Counted from the stretch's first letter, positions 9,207 to 24,700 are shown. The stretch is 64,000 nt of DNA from Sinonovacula constricta (GCA_007844125.1 CM017556.1:27051148-27115147); one strand, 5' to 3'. Program-made: numbers and translations. The notes: generated by a model not told the origin, from the letters alone.

Positions 9207-12200
9207 GACCTATAATGTATTATATAGATAATAGATATGTCATGAATGACCTATAAGGTATTATATAGATAATAGATATGTCATGAATGACCTATAAGGT
9301 ATTATATAGATAATAGATATGTCATGAATGACCTTTAAGGTATTATATAGATAATAGATATGTCATGAATGACCTATAAGGTATTATATAGATAATAGAT
9401 ATGTCATGAATGACCTATAAGATATTATATAGATAATAGATATGTCATGAATGACCTATAAGGTATTATATAGATAATAGATATGTCATGAATGACCTAT
9501 AAGGTATTATATAGATAATAGATATGTCATGAATGACCTATAATGTATTATATAGATAATAGATATGTCATGAATGACCTATAAGGTATTATATAGATAA
9601 TAGATATGTCATGAATGACCTATAATGTATTATATAGATAATAGATATGTCATGAATGACCTATAATGTATTATATAGATAATAGATATGTCATGAATGA
9701 CCTATAATGTATTATATAGATAATAGATATGTCATGAATGACCTATAAGGTATTATATAGATAATAGATATGTCATGAATGACCTATAAGGTATTATATA
9801 GATAATAGATATGTCATGAATGACCTATAAGGTATTATATAGATAATAGATATGTCATGAATGACCTATAATGTATTATATAGATAATAGATATATGTCA
9901 TGAATGATCTATAATGTATTATATAGATAATAGATATGTCATGAATGACCTATAATGTATTATATAGATAATAGATATGTCATGAATGACCTATAATGTA
10001 TTATATAGATAATAGATATAAGTCATGAATGACCTATAAGGTATTATATAGATAATAGATATATGTCATGAATGACCTATAATGTATTATATAGATAATA
10101 GATATATGTCATGAATGACCTATAAGGTATTATATAGATAATAGATATGTCATGAATGACCTATAAGGTATTATATAGATAATAGATATATGTCATGAAT
10201 GACCTATAAGGTATTATATAGATAATAGATATGTCATGAATGACCTATAATGTATTATATAGATAATAGATATATGTCATGAATGACCTATAAGGTATTA
10301 TATAGATAATAGATATGTCATGAATGACCTATAATGTATTATATAGATAATAGATGTGTCATGAATGACCTATAAGGTATTATATAGATAATAGATATGT
10401 CATGAATGACCTATAAGGTATTATATAGATAATAGATATGTCATGAATGACCTATAAGGTATTATATAGATAATAGATATGTCATGAATGACCTATAAGG
10501 TATTATATAGATAATTGATATGTCATGAATGACCTATAAGGTATTATATAGATAATAGATATGTCATGAATGACCTATAATGTATTATATAGATAATAGA
10601 TATGTCATGAATGACCTATAAGGTAGTATATAGATAATAGATATGTCATGAATGACCTATAAGGTATTATATAGATAATAGATATATGTCATGAATGACC
10701 TATAAGGTATTATATAGATAATAGATATGTCATGAATGACCTATAAGGTATTATATAGATAATAGATATATGTCATGAATGACCTATAAGGTATTATATA
10801 GATAATAGATATGTCATGAATGACCTATAAGGTAGTATATAGATAATAGATATGTCATGAATGACCTATAAGGTATTATATAGATAATAGATATATGTCA
10901 TGAATGACCTATAAGGTATTATATAGATAATAGATATGTCATGAATGACCTATAAGGTAGTATATAGATAATAGATATATCATGAATGACCTATAAGGTA
11001 TTATATAGATAATAGATATGTCATGAATGACCTATAAGGTATTATATAGATAATAGATATGTCATGAATGACCTATAAGGTATTATATAGATAATAGATA
11101 TATGTCATGAATGACCTATAAGATATTATATAGATAATAGATATATGTCATGAATGACCTATAAGGTATTATATAGATAATAGATATGTCATGAATGACC
11201 TATAAGGTAGTATATAGATAATAGATATGTCATGAATGACCTATAAGGTATTATATAGATAATAGATATATGTCATGAATGACCTATAAGATATTATATA
11301 GATAATAGATATATGTCATGAATGACCTATAAGGTATTATATAGATAATAGATATGTCATGAATGACCTATAAGGTATTATATAGATAATAGATATGTCA
11401 TGAATGACCTATAAGGTATTATATAGATAATAGATATTCATGAATGACCTATAAGGTATTATATAGATAATAGATATGTCATGAATGACCTATAAGGTAG
11501 TATATAGATAATAGATATGTCATGAATGACCTATAAGGTATTATATAGATAATAGATATATGTCATGAATGACCTATAAGATATTATATAGATAATAGAT
11601 ATATGTCATGAATGACCTATAAGGTATTATATAGATAATAGATATGTCATGAATGACCTATAAGGTATTATATAGATAATAGATATATGTCATGAATGAC
11701 CTATAAGGTATTATATAGATAATAGATATGTCATGAATGACCTATAAGGTATTATATAGATAATAGATATGTCATGAATGACCTATAAGGTATTATGTAG
11801 ATAATAGATATGTCATGAATGACCTATAAGGTATTATATAGATAATAGATATGTCATGAATGACCTATTAGGTAGTATATAGATAATAGATATATCATGA
11901 ATGACCTATAAGGTATTATATAGATAATAGATATGTCATGAATGACCTATAAGGTATTATATAGATAATAGATATGTCATGAATGACCTATAAGGTAGTA
12001 TATAGATAATAGATATGTCATGAATGACCTATAAGGTATTATATAGATAATAGATATGTCATGAATGACCTAAAAGGTATTATGTAGATAATAGATATAT
12101 GTCATGAATGACCTATAAGGTATTATAAAGATAAGAGATATGTCATGAATGACCTATAAGGTATTATATAGATAATAGATATGTCATGAATGACCTATAA

Positions 12201-12460
12201 GGTATTATATAGATAATAGATATATGTCATGAATGACCTATAAGGTATTTTATAGATAATTGATATAAGTCATGAATGACCTATAAGGTATTTTATAGAT
12301 AATGGATATATGTCATGAATGACCTATAAGGTATTATATAGATAATAGATATGTCATGAATGACCTATAAGGTATTTTATAGATAATGGATATATGTCAT
12401 GAATGACCTATAAGGTATTATATAGATAATAGATATTTCATGAATGACCTATAAGTATTA
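9207..12460 (+). repeat. satellite block A, 41-43-bp monomers
   Basis: Nearly 80 AT-rich head-to-tail monomers built on 'gacctataaggtattatata' and 'gataatagatatgtcatgaat'. The basic unit is 41 bp; a common variant has 'atatatgtc' and is 43 bp. Further variants ('aggtagtat', 'agatattat', 'aatgtatta') recur in ordered runs, a sign of multi-monomer duplication. Toward the 3' end monomers change to 'tatagttacg...cataggtcat', merging into block B. Confidence 0.97.
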
Positions 12461-15400
12461 TATAGTTACGTCTCATAGGTCATTGACTGCCTATAAGGTA
12501 TTGTATAGTTACGCCTCAGAGGTCATGGATGACCTATAAAGTAATATATAGTTTCGCCTGAGAGGTCATTCAGGGCCTATAAGGTATTGTATAGTTACGC
12601 CTGAGAGGTCATGCAGGGCCTATAAGGTATTGTATAGTTACGCCTCAGAGGTCATGCAGGGCCTATTGGGTATTGCTTAGTTACGCCTCAGAGGTCATGC
12701 AGGGCCTATTGGGTATTGTATAGTTACGCCTCAGAGGTCATGCAGGGCCTATTGGGTATTATATAATTACGCTTCAGAGGTCATGCAGGGCCTATTAGGT
12801 ATTGTATAGTTACGCCTCCGAGGTCATGCAGGGCCTATTGGGTATTGTATAGTTACGCCTCAGAGGTCATGAATGACCGATAAGGTAATGTATAGTTACG
12901 CCTCAGATGTCATGGATGGCCTATTGGGATTTGTTTAGTTACGCATCAGAGGTCATGCACGGCCTATTGCGTATTGTATAGTTACGCCTCAGAGGTCATG
13001 CAGGGCCTATTGCGTATTGTATAGTTACGCCTGAGAGGTCATGCAGGGCCTATTGGATATTATATAATTACTCCTCAAAGGTCATGCATGGCCTATTAGG
13101 TATTGTATAGTTACGCCTGAGAGGTCATGCAGGGCCTATTGGGTATTGTATAGTTACTCCTCAAAGGTCATGCATGGCCTATTGGGTATTGTATAGTTAC
13201 TCCTCAGAGGTCATGCAGGGCTATTGGGTATTGTTTAGTTACGCCTGATAGGTCATGCAGGGCCTATTGGGTATTATATAATTACTCCTCAGGGGTCATG
13301 CAGGGCCTATTGGGTATTGTTTAGTTACTCCTGATAGGTCATGCATGGCCTATTGGGTATTGTTTAGTTACGCATCAGAGGTCATGCAGGGCCTATTGGG
13401 TATTGAATAATTACGCCTCAGAGGTCATGCAGGGCCTATAAGGTATTGTATAGTTACGCCTGAGAGGTCATTCAGGGCCTATAAGGTATTGTATAGTTAC
13501 GCCTGAGAGGTCATGCAGGGCCTATTGGGTATTGTATAGTTACGCCTCAGAGGTCATGCAGGGCCTATTGGGTATTATATAATTACGCTTCAGAGGTCAT
13601 GCAGGGCCTATTAGGTATTGTATAGTTACGCCTCCGAGGTCATGCAGGGCCTATTGGGTATTGTATAGTTACGCCTCAGAGGTCATGAATGACCGATAAG
13701 GTAATGTATAGTTACGCCTCAGATGTCATGGATGGCCTATTGGGATTTGTTTAGTTACGCATCAGAGGTCATGCACGGCCTATTGCGTATTGTATAGTTA
13801 CGCCTCAGAGGTCATGCAGGGCCTATTGCGTATTGTATAGTTACGCCTGAGAGGTCATGCAGGGCCTATTGGATATTATATAATTACTCCTCAAAGGTCA
13901 TGCATGGCCTATTAGGTATTGTATAGTTACTCCTCAGAGGTCATGCAGGGCTATTGGGTATTGTTTAGTTACGCCTGATAGGTCATGCAGGGCCTATTGG
14001 GTATTATATAATTACTCCTCAGGGGTCATGCAGGGCCTATTGGGTATTGTTTAGTTACTCCTGATAGGTCATGCATGGCCTATTGGGTATTGTTTAGTTA
14101 CGCATCAGAGGTCATGCAGGGCCTATTGGGTATTGAATAATTACGCCTCAGAGGTCATGCAGGGCCTATAAGGTATTGTATAGTTACGCCTGAGAGGTCA
14201 TTCAGGGCCTATAAGGTATTGTATAGTTACGCCTGAGAGGTCATGCAGGGCCTATTGGGTATTGTATAATTACGCCTCAGAGGTCATGCAGGGCCTATTG
14301 GGTATTGTATAGTTACTCCTCAAAGGTCATGCAGGGCCTATTGGGTATTGTATAGTTACGCCTCAGAGGTCATGCAGGGCCTATAAGGTATTGTATAGTT
14401 ACGCCTGAGAGGTCATGCAGGGCCTATTGGGTATTGTTTAGTTACGCCTGAGAGGTCATGCAGGGCCTATTGGGTATTGTATAGTTACTCCTCAAAGGTC
14501 ATGCATTGCCTATTGGGTATTGAATAATTACGCCTCAGAGGTCATGCAGGGCCTATAAGGTATTGTATAGTTACGCCTCAGAGGTCATGCAGGGCCTATT
14601 GGGTATTGTTTAGTTACGCCTCAGAGGTCATGCAGGGCCTACTGGGTATTGTATAGTTACTCCTCAAAGGTCATGCATGGCCTATTGGGTATTGAATAAT
14701 TACTCCTCAAAGGTCATGCAGGGCCTATTGGGTATTGTATAGTTACTCCTCAAAGGTCATGCATGGCCTATTGGGTATTGTTTAGTTACTCCTCAAAGGT
14801 CATGCAGGGCCTATTGGGTATTATATAATTATTCCTCAAAGGCCATGCATGGCCTATTAGGTATTGTATAGTTACGCCTGAGAGGTCATGCAGGGCCTAT
14901 TGGGTATTGTATAGTTACTCCTCAAAGGTCATGCAGGTCCTATTGGGTATTGTATAGTTACTCCTCAAAGGTCATGCAGGGCCTATTGGGTATTGTATAG
15001 TTACGCCTCAGAGGTCATCCAGGGCCTATAAGGTAATGTATAGTTACGCCTCAGAGGTCATGCAGGGCCTGTTGGGTATTATATAATTACTCCTCAGAGG
15101 TCATGCAGGGCCTATTGGGTATTGTATAGTTACATCTCAGAGGTCATGCAGGGCCTATTGGGTATAATATAATTACTCCTCAGAGGTCATGCAGGGCCTA
15201 TAAGGTATTGTATAGTTACATCACAGAGGTCATGCAGGGCCTATTGGGTATTGTATAGTTACTCCTCAAAGGTCATGCATGGCCTATTGGGTATTGTATA
15301 GTTACTCCTCAAAGGTCATGCAGGGCTTTTGGGTATTGTTTAGTTACGCCTGATAGGTCATGCAGGGCCTTTTGGGTATTATATAATTACTCCTCAGGGG

Positions 15401-18400
15401 TCGTGCAGGGCCTATTGGGTATTGTATAGTTACTCCTGATAGGTCATGCATGGCCTATTAGGTATTGTTTAGTTACGCATCAGAGGTCATGCAGGGCCTA
15501 TTGGGTATTGAATAATTACTTCTCAAAGGTCATTCAGGGCCTATTGGGTATTGAATAATTACACCTCAGAGGTCATTCAGGGCCTATAAGGTATTGTATA
15601 GTTACGCCTGAGAGGTCATTCAGGGCCTATAAGGTATTGTATAGTTACGCCTGAGAGGTCATGCAGGGCCTATTGGGTATTGTATAATTACGCCTCAGAG
15701 GTCATGCAGGGCCTAATGGGTATTGTATAGTTACTCCTCAAAGGTCATGAATGACCGATAAGGTAATGTATAGTTACGCCTCAGATGTCATGGAGGGCCT
15801 ATTGGGATTTGTATAGTTACGCATCAGAGGTCATGCAGGGCCTATTGCGTATTGTATAGTTACGCCTGAGAGGTCATGCAGGGCCTATTGGGTATTGTTT
15901 AGTTACGCCTGAGAGGTCATGCAGGACCTATTGGGTATTGTATAGTTACTCCTCAAAGGTCATGCATTGCCTATTGGGTATTGAATAATTACTCCTCAAA
16001 GGTCATGCAGGGCCTATTGGGTATTGTATAGTTACGCCTCAGAGGTCATGCAGGGCCTATTGGGTGTTGTATAGTTACTCCTCAAAGGTCATGCATGGCC
16101 TATTGGGTATTGCATAGTTACTCCTCAAAGGTCATGCAGGGCCTATTGGGTATTGTTTAGTTACTCCTCAGAGGTCATGCAGGGCCTATAACGTATTGTA
16201 TAGTTACTCCTCAAAGGTCATGCAGGGCCTATTGCGTATTGTATAGTTACTCCTCAAAGGTGATGCATGGCCTATTGGGTATTGTATAGTTACTCCTCAA
16301 AGGTCATGCAGGGCCTATTGGGTATTGTATAGTTACGCCTCAGAGGTCATTCAGGGCCTATAAGGTATTGTATAGTTACTCCTCAAAGGTCATGCAGGGC
16401 CTATTGGGTATTGTTTAGTTACTCCTCAAAGGTCATGCAGGGCCTACTGGGTATTGTATAGTTACGCCTCAGAGGTCATTCAGGGCCTATAAGGTATTGT
16501 ATAGTTACTCCTCAAAGGTCATGCAGGGCCTATTGGGTATTGTTTAGTTACTCCTCAGAGGTCATGCAGGGCCTATAAGGTATTGTATAGTTACGCCTGA
16601 GAGGTCATTCAGGGCCTATAAGGTATTGTATAGTTACGCCTGAGAGGTCATGCAGGGCCTGTTGGGTATTGTATAATTACGCCTCAGAGGTCATGCAGGG
16701 CCTATTGGGTATTGTATAGTTACTCCTCAAAGGTCATGAATGACCGATAAGGTAATGTATAGTTACGCCTCAGATGTCATGGAGGGCCTATTGGGATTTG
16801 TATAGTTACGCATCAGAGGTCATGCAGGGCCTATTGCGTATTGTATAGTTACGCCTGAGAGGTCATGCAGGGCCTATTGGGTATTGTTTAGTTACGCCTG
16901 AGAGGTCATGCAGGGCCTATTGGGTATTGTATAGTTACTCCTCAAAGGTCATGCATTGCCTATTGGGTATTGAATAATTACTCCTCAAAGGTCATGCAGG
17001 GCCTATTGGGTATTGTATAGTTACGCCTCAGAGGTCATGCAGGGCCTATTGGGTATTGAATAATTACTTCTCAAAGGTCATGCAGGGCCTATTGGGTATT
17101 GAATAATTACGCCTCAGAGGTCATGCAGGGCCTATTGGGTATTGTATAGTTACGCCTGAGAGGTCATTCAGGGCCTATAAGGTATTGTATAGTTACGCCT
17201 GAGAGGTCATGCAGGGCCTATTGGGTATTGTATAATTACGCCTCAGAGGTCATGCAGGGCCTATTGGGTATTGTATATTTACTCCTCAAAGGTCATGAAT
17301 GACCGATAAGGTAATGTATAGTTACGCCTCAGATGTCATGGAGGGCCTATTGGGATTTGTATAGTTACGCATCAGAGGTCATGCAGGGCCTATTGCGTAT
17401 TGTATAGTTACACCTGAGAGGTCATGCAGGGCCTATTGGGTATTGTTTAGTTACGCCTGAGAGGTCATGCAGGGCCTATTGGGTATTGTATAGTTACTCC
17501 TCAAAGGTCATGCAGGGTCTATTGGGTATTGTATAGTTATTCCTCAAAGGTCATGCATGGCCTATTGGGTATTGCATAGTTACTCCTCAAAGGTCATGCA
17601 GGGCCTATTGGGTATTGTTTAGTTACTCCTCAGAGGTCATGCAGGGCCTATAAGGTATTGTATAGTTACTCCTCAAAGGTCATGCAGGGCCTATTGGGTA
17701 TTGTATAGTTACTCCTCAAAGATCATGCATGGCCTATTGGGTATTGTATAGTTACTCCTCAAAGGTCATGCAGGGCCTATTGGGTATTGTATAGTTACGC
17801 CTCAGAGGTCATTCAGGGCCTATAAGGTATTGTATAGTTACTCCTCAAAGGTCATGCAGGGCCTATTGGGTATTGTTTAGTTACTCCTCAAAGGTCATGC
17901 AGGGCCTATTGGGTATTGTATAGTTACGCCTCAGAGGTCATGCAGGGCCTATTGGGTATTGTATAATTACTCCTCAAAGGTCATGCATGGCCTATTGGGT
18001 ATTGCATAGTTACTCCTCAAAGGTCATGCAGGGCCTATTGGGTATTGTTTAGTTACTCCTCAGAGGTCATGCAGGGCCTATAAGGTATTGTATAGTTACT
18101 CCTCAAAGGTCATGCAGGGCCTATAAGGTATTGTATAATTACGCCTCAGAGGTCATGCAGGGCCTATTGGGTATTGTATAGTTACTCCTCAAAGGTCATG
18201 CATGGCCTATTGGGTATTGCATAGTTACTCCTCAAAGGTCATGCAGGGCCTATTGGGTATTGTTTAGTTACTCCTCAGAGGTCATGCAGGGCCTATTGGG
18301 TATTGAATAATTACGCCTCAGAGGTCATGCAGGGCCTATAAGGTATTGTATAGTTACGCCTGAGAGGTCATTCAGGGCCTATAAGGTATTGTATAGTTAC

Positions 18401-20385
18401 GCCTGAGAGGTCATGCAGGGCCTATTGGGTATTGTATAATTACGCCTCAGAGGTCATGCAGAGCCTATTGGGTATTGTATAGTTACTCCTCAAAGGTCAT
18501 GAATGACCGATAAGGTAATGTATAGTTACGCCTCAGATGTCATGGAGGGCCTATTGGGATTTGTATAGTTACGCATCAGAGGTCATGCAGGGCCTATTGC
18601 GTATTGTATAGTTACGCCTGAGAGGTCATGCAGGGCCTATTGGGTATTGTTTAGTTACGCCTGAGAGGTCATGCAGGGCCTATTGGGTATTGTATAGTTA
18701 CTCCTCAAAGGTCATGCATTGCCTATTGGGTATTGAATAATTACTCCTCAAAGGTCATGCAGGGCCTATTGGGTATTGTATAGTTACGCCTCAGAGGTCA
18801 TGCAGGGCCTATTGGGTATTGTATAGTTACTCCTCAAAGGTCATGCATGGCCTATTGGGTATTGCATAGTTACTCCTCAAAGGTCATGCAGGGCCTATTG
18901 GGTATTGTTTAGTTACTCCTCAGAGGTCATGCAGGGCCTATAAGGTATTGTATAGTTACTCCTCAAAGGTCATGCAGGGCCTATTGGGTATTGTATAGTT
19001 ACTCCTCAAAGGTCATGCATGGCCTATTGGGTATTGTATAGTTACTCCTCAAAGGTCATGCAGGGCCTATTGGGTATTGTATAGTTACGCCTCAGAGGTC
19101 ATTCAGGGCCTATAAGGTATTGTATAGTTACTCCTCAGAGGTCATGCAGGGCCTATTGGGTATTGTATAGTTACGCCTCAGAGGTCATTCAGGGCCTATA
19201 AGGTATTGTATAGTTACTCCTCAAAGGTCATGCAGGGCCTATTGGGTATTGTTTAGTTACTCCTCAAAAGTCATGCAGAGCCTATTGGGTATTGTATAGT
19301 TACGCCTCAGAGGTCATTCAGGGCCTATAAGGTATTGTATAGTTACTCCTCAAAGGTCATGATGGGGCCTATTGGGTATTGTATAGTTACTCCTCAAAGG
19401 TCATGCAGGGCCTATTGGGTATTGTATATTGACGCCTCAGAGGTCATGCAGGGCCTATAAGGTATTGTATAGTTACGCCTCAGAGGTCATGCAGGGCCTA
19501 TTGGGTATTGTTTAGTTACGCCTGAGAGGTCATGCAGGGCCTATTGGGTATTGTATAGTTACTCCTCAAAGGTCATGCATGGCCTATTGGGTATTGAATA
19601 ATTACTCCTCAAAGGTCATGCAGGGCCTATTGGGTATTGTATAGTTACTCCTCAAAGGTCATGCATGGCCTATTGGGTATTGTTTAGTTACTCGTCAAAG
19701 GTCATGCAGGGCCTATTGGGTATTATATAATTATTCCTCAAAGGTCATGCATGGCCTATTAGGTATTGTATAGTTACGCCTGAGAGGTCATGCAGGGCCT
19801 ATTGGGTATTGTATAGTTACTCCTCAAAGGTCATGCAGGGCCTATTGGGTATTGTATAGTTACTCCTCAAAGGTCATGCAGGGCCTATTGGGTATTGTAT
19901 AGTTACGCCTCGGAGGTCATCCAGGGCCTATAAGGTAATGTATAGTTACGCCTCAGAGGTCATGCAGGGCCTGTTGGGTATTATATAATTACTCCTCAGA
20001 GGTCATGCAGGGCCTATTGGGTATTGTATATTTACATCTCAGAGGTCATGCAGGGCCTATTGGGTATAATATAATTACTCCTCAGAGGTCATGCAGGGCC
20101 TATAAGGTATTGTATAGTTACATCTCAGAAGTCATGCAGGGCCTATTGGGTATTGTATAGTTACATCTCAGAGGTCATGCAGGGCCTATTGGGTATTGTA
20201 TAATTACTCCTCAAAGGTCATGCAGGGCCTATTGGGTATTGTTTAGTTACGCCTCAGAGGTCATGCAGGGCCTATTGGGTAATATATAATTACGCCTCAG
20301 AGGTCATGCAGGGCCTATAAGGTATTGTATAGTTACGCCTGAGAGGTCATGCTGGGCCTATTGGGTATTGTATAGTTACTCCTCA
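12461..20385 (+). repeat. satellite block B, 43-bp monomers
   Basis: About 184 monomers of 43 bp built on 'catgcagggcctattgggta' and 'ttgtatagttacgcctcaga'. Subtypes differ at fixed positions (acgcctcagag, actcctcaaag, acgcctgagag; tgtttag or tgaataatt). A distinctive monomer pair with 'gaatgaccgataaggtaatg' followed by a 'cagatgtcatgga' monomer occurs at about 12871, 13687, 15749, 16738, 17297 and 18501, which marks higher-order duplications of whole numbers of monomers. Confidence 0.97.
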
Positions 20386-20903
20386 AAAGTCATTAATGAC
20401 CGATAATGTATTGAATGATTACCCCTCAGAATTCATTGACCGCCTATAGGGTATTGTATATTTACCCGTCAGAGGTCATAAATGACTTATAAGGCATTAT
20501 ATAGTTACGCCTCAGAGGTCATTGACTGCCAATAAAGGGTATTGTATAGTTACCCCTCAGAGGTCATGGATGACCTACAAGGTATTAGAAAGTTACAACT
20601 TAGAGGTCATGGATGCCCTATAGCGTACTGTATAGCTACCCCTCAGAGGTCATAGATGACATATAGGGTATTGTATAGCTTCCCCTCAGAGGTCACAGAT
20701 GACCTATAAGGTATTGTATAGTTACAAATTAGAGATCATAGATGACCTATACGGTATTATGTAATTACTCCTCAAAGGTCATGAATGACCGATAATGTAT
20801 TGAATGGTTACCTCTCGAGGTCATGGATGACATAAAGGTTTTATATAATTACCCCTCATATAATAACCGATAATGTATTGCATACATGAAGTTACCCCTC
20901 AGA

Positions 20904-21020
20904 ATACAATAATATAGGGCATCTATGACATTTGAGGAGTAAATATAGGTCATTCATGACCTCTAATTGGTAATTAAACAATACCCTATAGGCAGTCAAA
21001 GACCTCTGACGGGAAACCAT
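20904..21020 (-). repeat. inverted patch inside satellite block C
   Basis: On the minus strand this segment reads as satellite monomers ('tttcccgtcagaggtcttt', 'gactgcctatagggtattg'), whereas all flanking monomers read on the plus strand. About three monomers are flipped. Confidence 0.8.
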
Positions 21021-21583
21021 ACAGGTTCATTTCTATAGTTACCCCTCAGTGGTCATGGATGACCTATAAGGTATTGTAAAGTTACCCCTCAGAGGTCATG
21101 GATGTCCTATAAGATAATGTATAGTTACCACTCAGTGGTCATGGAGGACCTATAAGGTATTGTAAAGTTACCCTTTAGAGGTCATGGATGACCTATAAGG
21201 TATTGTATAGTTACCCCTCAGAGGTCATGGTTGTACTATAAGGTATTGTAAAGTTACCACTCAGTGGTCATGGATGACCTATAAGGTATTGTATAGTTAC
21301 CCCTCAGAGGTCATGGATGTCCTATAAGATACTGTATAGTTACCACTCAATGGTCATGGATGACCTATAAGGGATTGTATAGTTACCCCTCAGAGGTCAT
21401 GGATAACCTATAAGGTATTGTAAAGTTACCCCTCAGAGGTCATGGATGTCCTATAAGATACTGTATAGTTACCAATCAGTGGTCATGGATGACCTATAAG
21501 GTATTGTAAAGTTACCCCTCAGTGGTCATGGATGACCTATAAGCTATTGTATAGTTACCCCTCAGAGGTCATGGATGTCCTAT

Positions 21584-21767
21584 ATTTACAGGGCTGGAAA
21601 ATTGTCTAAAAACCTTCTCGTCCTGCAGGACGTGTGTCTTGAAATTATCACTCGTCCGGCCTGACCATCTACTCGTCCTGCATTAAGTCTGCAAAATGCT
21701 TATTAATATGAATTAAGGAATAAAGAACACACTAAACACACAGGGTCTCAAATTTAGATTATTAAAG
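21584..21767. other. 184-bp non-satellite insertion
   Basis: This segment interrupts the monomers and is unlike them. It contains three near-copies of 'ctcgtcctgc' (one as 'ctcgtccggc') and then an AT-rich tail. No coding frame or known element was recognised. Confidence 0.75.
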
Positions 21768-24700
21768 AGGTCCTATAAGGTATTGTAAAGTTAACCCTCA
21801 GAGGTCATGGATGACCTATAAGGTATTGTAAAGTTACCCCTCAGTGGTCATTGATGACCTAATAAGGTATTGTAAAGTTACCCCTCAGTGGTCATAGATG
21901 TCCTATAAGGTATTGTAAAGTTACCCCTCTGAGGTCATGGATGACCTATAAGGTCTTGTAAAGTTACCCCTCATTGGTCATGGATGACCTATAAGGTATT
22001 GTATAGTTACCCCTCAGAGGTCATGGATGTCCTATAAAGTATTGTAAAGTTACCCCTCAGAGGTCATGGATGACCTAATAAGGTATTGTAAAGTTACCCC
22101 TCAGTGGTCATGGATGACCTATAAGGTCTTGTAAAGTTACCCCTCATTGGTCATGGATGACCTATAAGGTAATGTAAAGTTACCCCTCAGTGGTCATGGA
22201 TGACATATAAGGTATTGTATAGTTACTCCTCAGTGGTCATGGATGTCCTATAAGGTATTGTAAAGTTTCCCCCTTAGTGGTCATGGATGACCTATAAGGA
22301 ATTGTAAAGTTACTCCTCAGTGGTCATGGATGACCTATAAGGAATTGTAGAGTTACTCCTCAGTGGTCATGGATGACCTATAAGGAATTGTAAAGTTACG
22401 CCTCAGTGGTCATGGATGACCTATAAGGAATTGTAAAGTTACTCCTCAGTGGTCATGGATGACCTATAAGGTATTGTATAGTTACTCCTCAGTGGTCATG
22501 GATGACCTATAAGGTATTGTAAAGTTACCCCCAAGTGGTCATGGATGACCTATATGGTATTGTAAAGTTACTCCTCAGTGGTCATGGATGACCTATAAGG
22601 TATTGTAAAGTTACCCCTCAGTGGTCATGGGTGTCCTATAAGGTATTGTAAAGTTACCCCTCAGTGGTCATGGGTGACCTATAAGGTATTGTATAGTTAC
22701 TCCTCAGTGGTCATGGATGACCTATAAGGAATTGTAAAGTAACCCCTCAGTGGTCATGGATGACCTATAAGGTATTTAAAGTTACCCCTAGAGGTCATGG
22801 CTGTCCTATAAGGTATTGTAAAGTTACCCCTAGAGGTCATGGATGTCCTATAAGGTATTGTAAAGTTGCACCTCATTGGTCATGGATGTCCTATAAGGTA
22901 TTGTAAAGTTACCCCTAGAGGTCATGAATGACCTATAAGGTATTGTAAAGTTACCCCTCATTGGTCATGGATGTCCTATAAGGTATTGTAAAGTTACCCC
23001 TAGAGGTCATGGATGACCTATAAGGTATTGTATAGTTACCCCTCAGTGGTCATGGATGACCTATAAGGTATTGTAAAGTTACTCCTCAGTGGTCATGGAT
23101 GACCTATAAGGTCTTGTAAAGTTACCCCTCATTGGTCATGGATGACCTATAAGGTATTGTAAAGTTACCCCTCAGTGGTCATGGATGACATATAAGGTAT
23201 TGTATAGTTACTCCTCAGTGGTCATGGATGACCTATAAGGAATTGTAAAGTTACTCCTCAGTGGTCATGGATGACCTATAAGGTATTGTATAGTTACTCC
23301 TCAGTGATCATGGATGACCTATAAGGTATTGTATAGTTACCCCCAAGTGGTCATGGATGACCTAAATGGTATTGTAAAGTTACTCCTCAGTGGTCATGGA
23401 TGACCTATAAGGTATTGTAAAGTTACTCCTCAGTGGTCATGGATGACCTATAAGGTATTGTAAAGTTACCCCTCAGTGGTCATGGATGTCCTATAAGGTA
23501 TTGTAAAGTTACCCCTCAGTGGTCATGGATGACCTATAAGGAATTGTAAAGTTACTCCTCAGTGGTCATGGATGACCTATAAGGTATTGTATAGTTACTC
23601 CTCAGTGATCATGGATGACCTATAAGGTATTGTATAGTTACCCCCAAGTGGTCATGGATGACCTAAATGGTATTGTAAAGTTACTCCTCAGTGGTCATGG
23701 ATGACCTGTAAGGTATTGTAAAGTTACTCCTCAGTGGTCATGGATGACCTATAAGGTATTTAAAGTTACCCCTAGAGGTCATGGCTGTCCTATAAGGTAT
23801 TGTAAAGTTACCCCTAGAGGTCATGGATGTCCTATAAGGTATTGTAAAGTTGCACCTCATTGGTCATGGATGTCCTATAAGGTATTGTAAAGTTACCCCT
23901 AGAGGTCATGGATGACCTATAAGGTATTGTAAAGTTACCCCCCATTGGTCATGGATGTCCTATAAGGTATTGTAAAGTTACCCCTAGAGGTCATGGATGA
24001 CCTATAAGGTATTGTATAGTTACCCCTCAGTGGTCATGGATGACCTATAAGGTATTGTAAAGTTACCCCTCAGTGGTCATGGATGACCTATAAGGTCATG
24101 TAAAGTTACCCCTCATTGGTCATGGATGACCTATAAGGTATTGTAAAGTTACCCCTCAGTGGTCATGGATGACATATAAGGTATTGTATAGTTACTCCTC
24201 AGTGGTCATGGATGACCTATAAGGAATTGTAAAGTTACTCCTCAGTGGTCATGGATGACCTATAAGGTATTGTATAGTTACTCCTCAGTGATCATGGATG
24301 ACCTATAAGGTATTGTATAGTTACCCCCAAGTGGTCATGGATGACCTAAATGGTATTGTAAAGTTACTCCTCAGTGGTCATGGATGACCTATAAGGTATT
24401 GTAAAGTTACTCCTCAGTGGTCATGGATGACCTATAAGGTATTGTAAAGTTACCCCTCAGTGGTCAATGATGACCTATAAGGTATTGTAAAGTTACCCCT
24501 CAGTGGTCATGGATGACCTATAAGGTATTGTAAAGTTACCCCTAAGTGGTCATGGATGACGTATAAGGTATTATAAAGTTACCCCTCAGTGGTCATGGAT
24601 GACCTATAAGGTATTGTAAAGTTACCCCTCGGTGGTCATGGATGACCTATAAGGTATTGTAAAGTTACCCCTCAGTGGTCATGGATGACCTATAAGGTAT

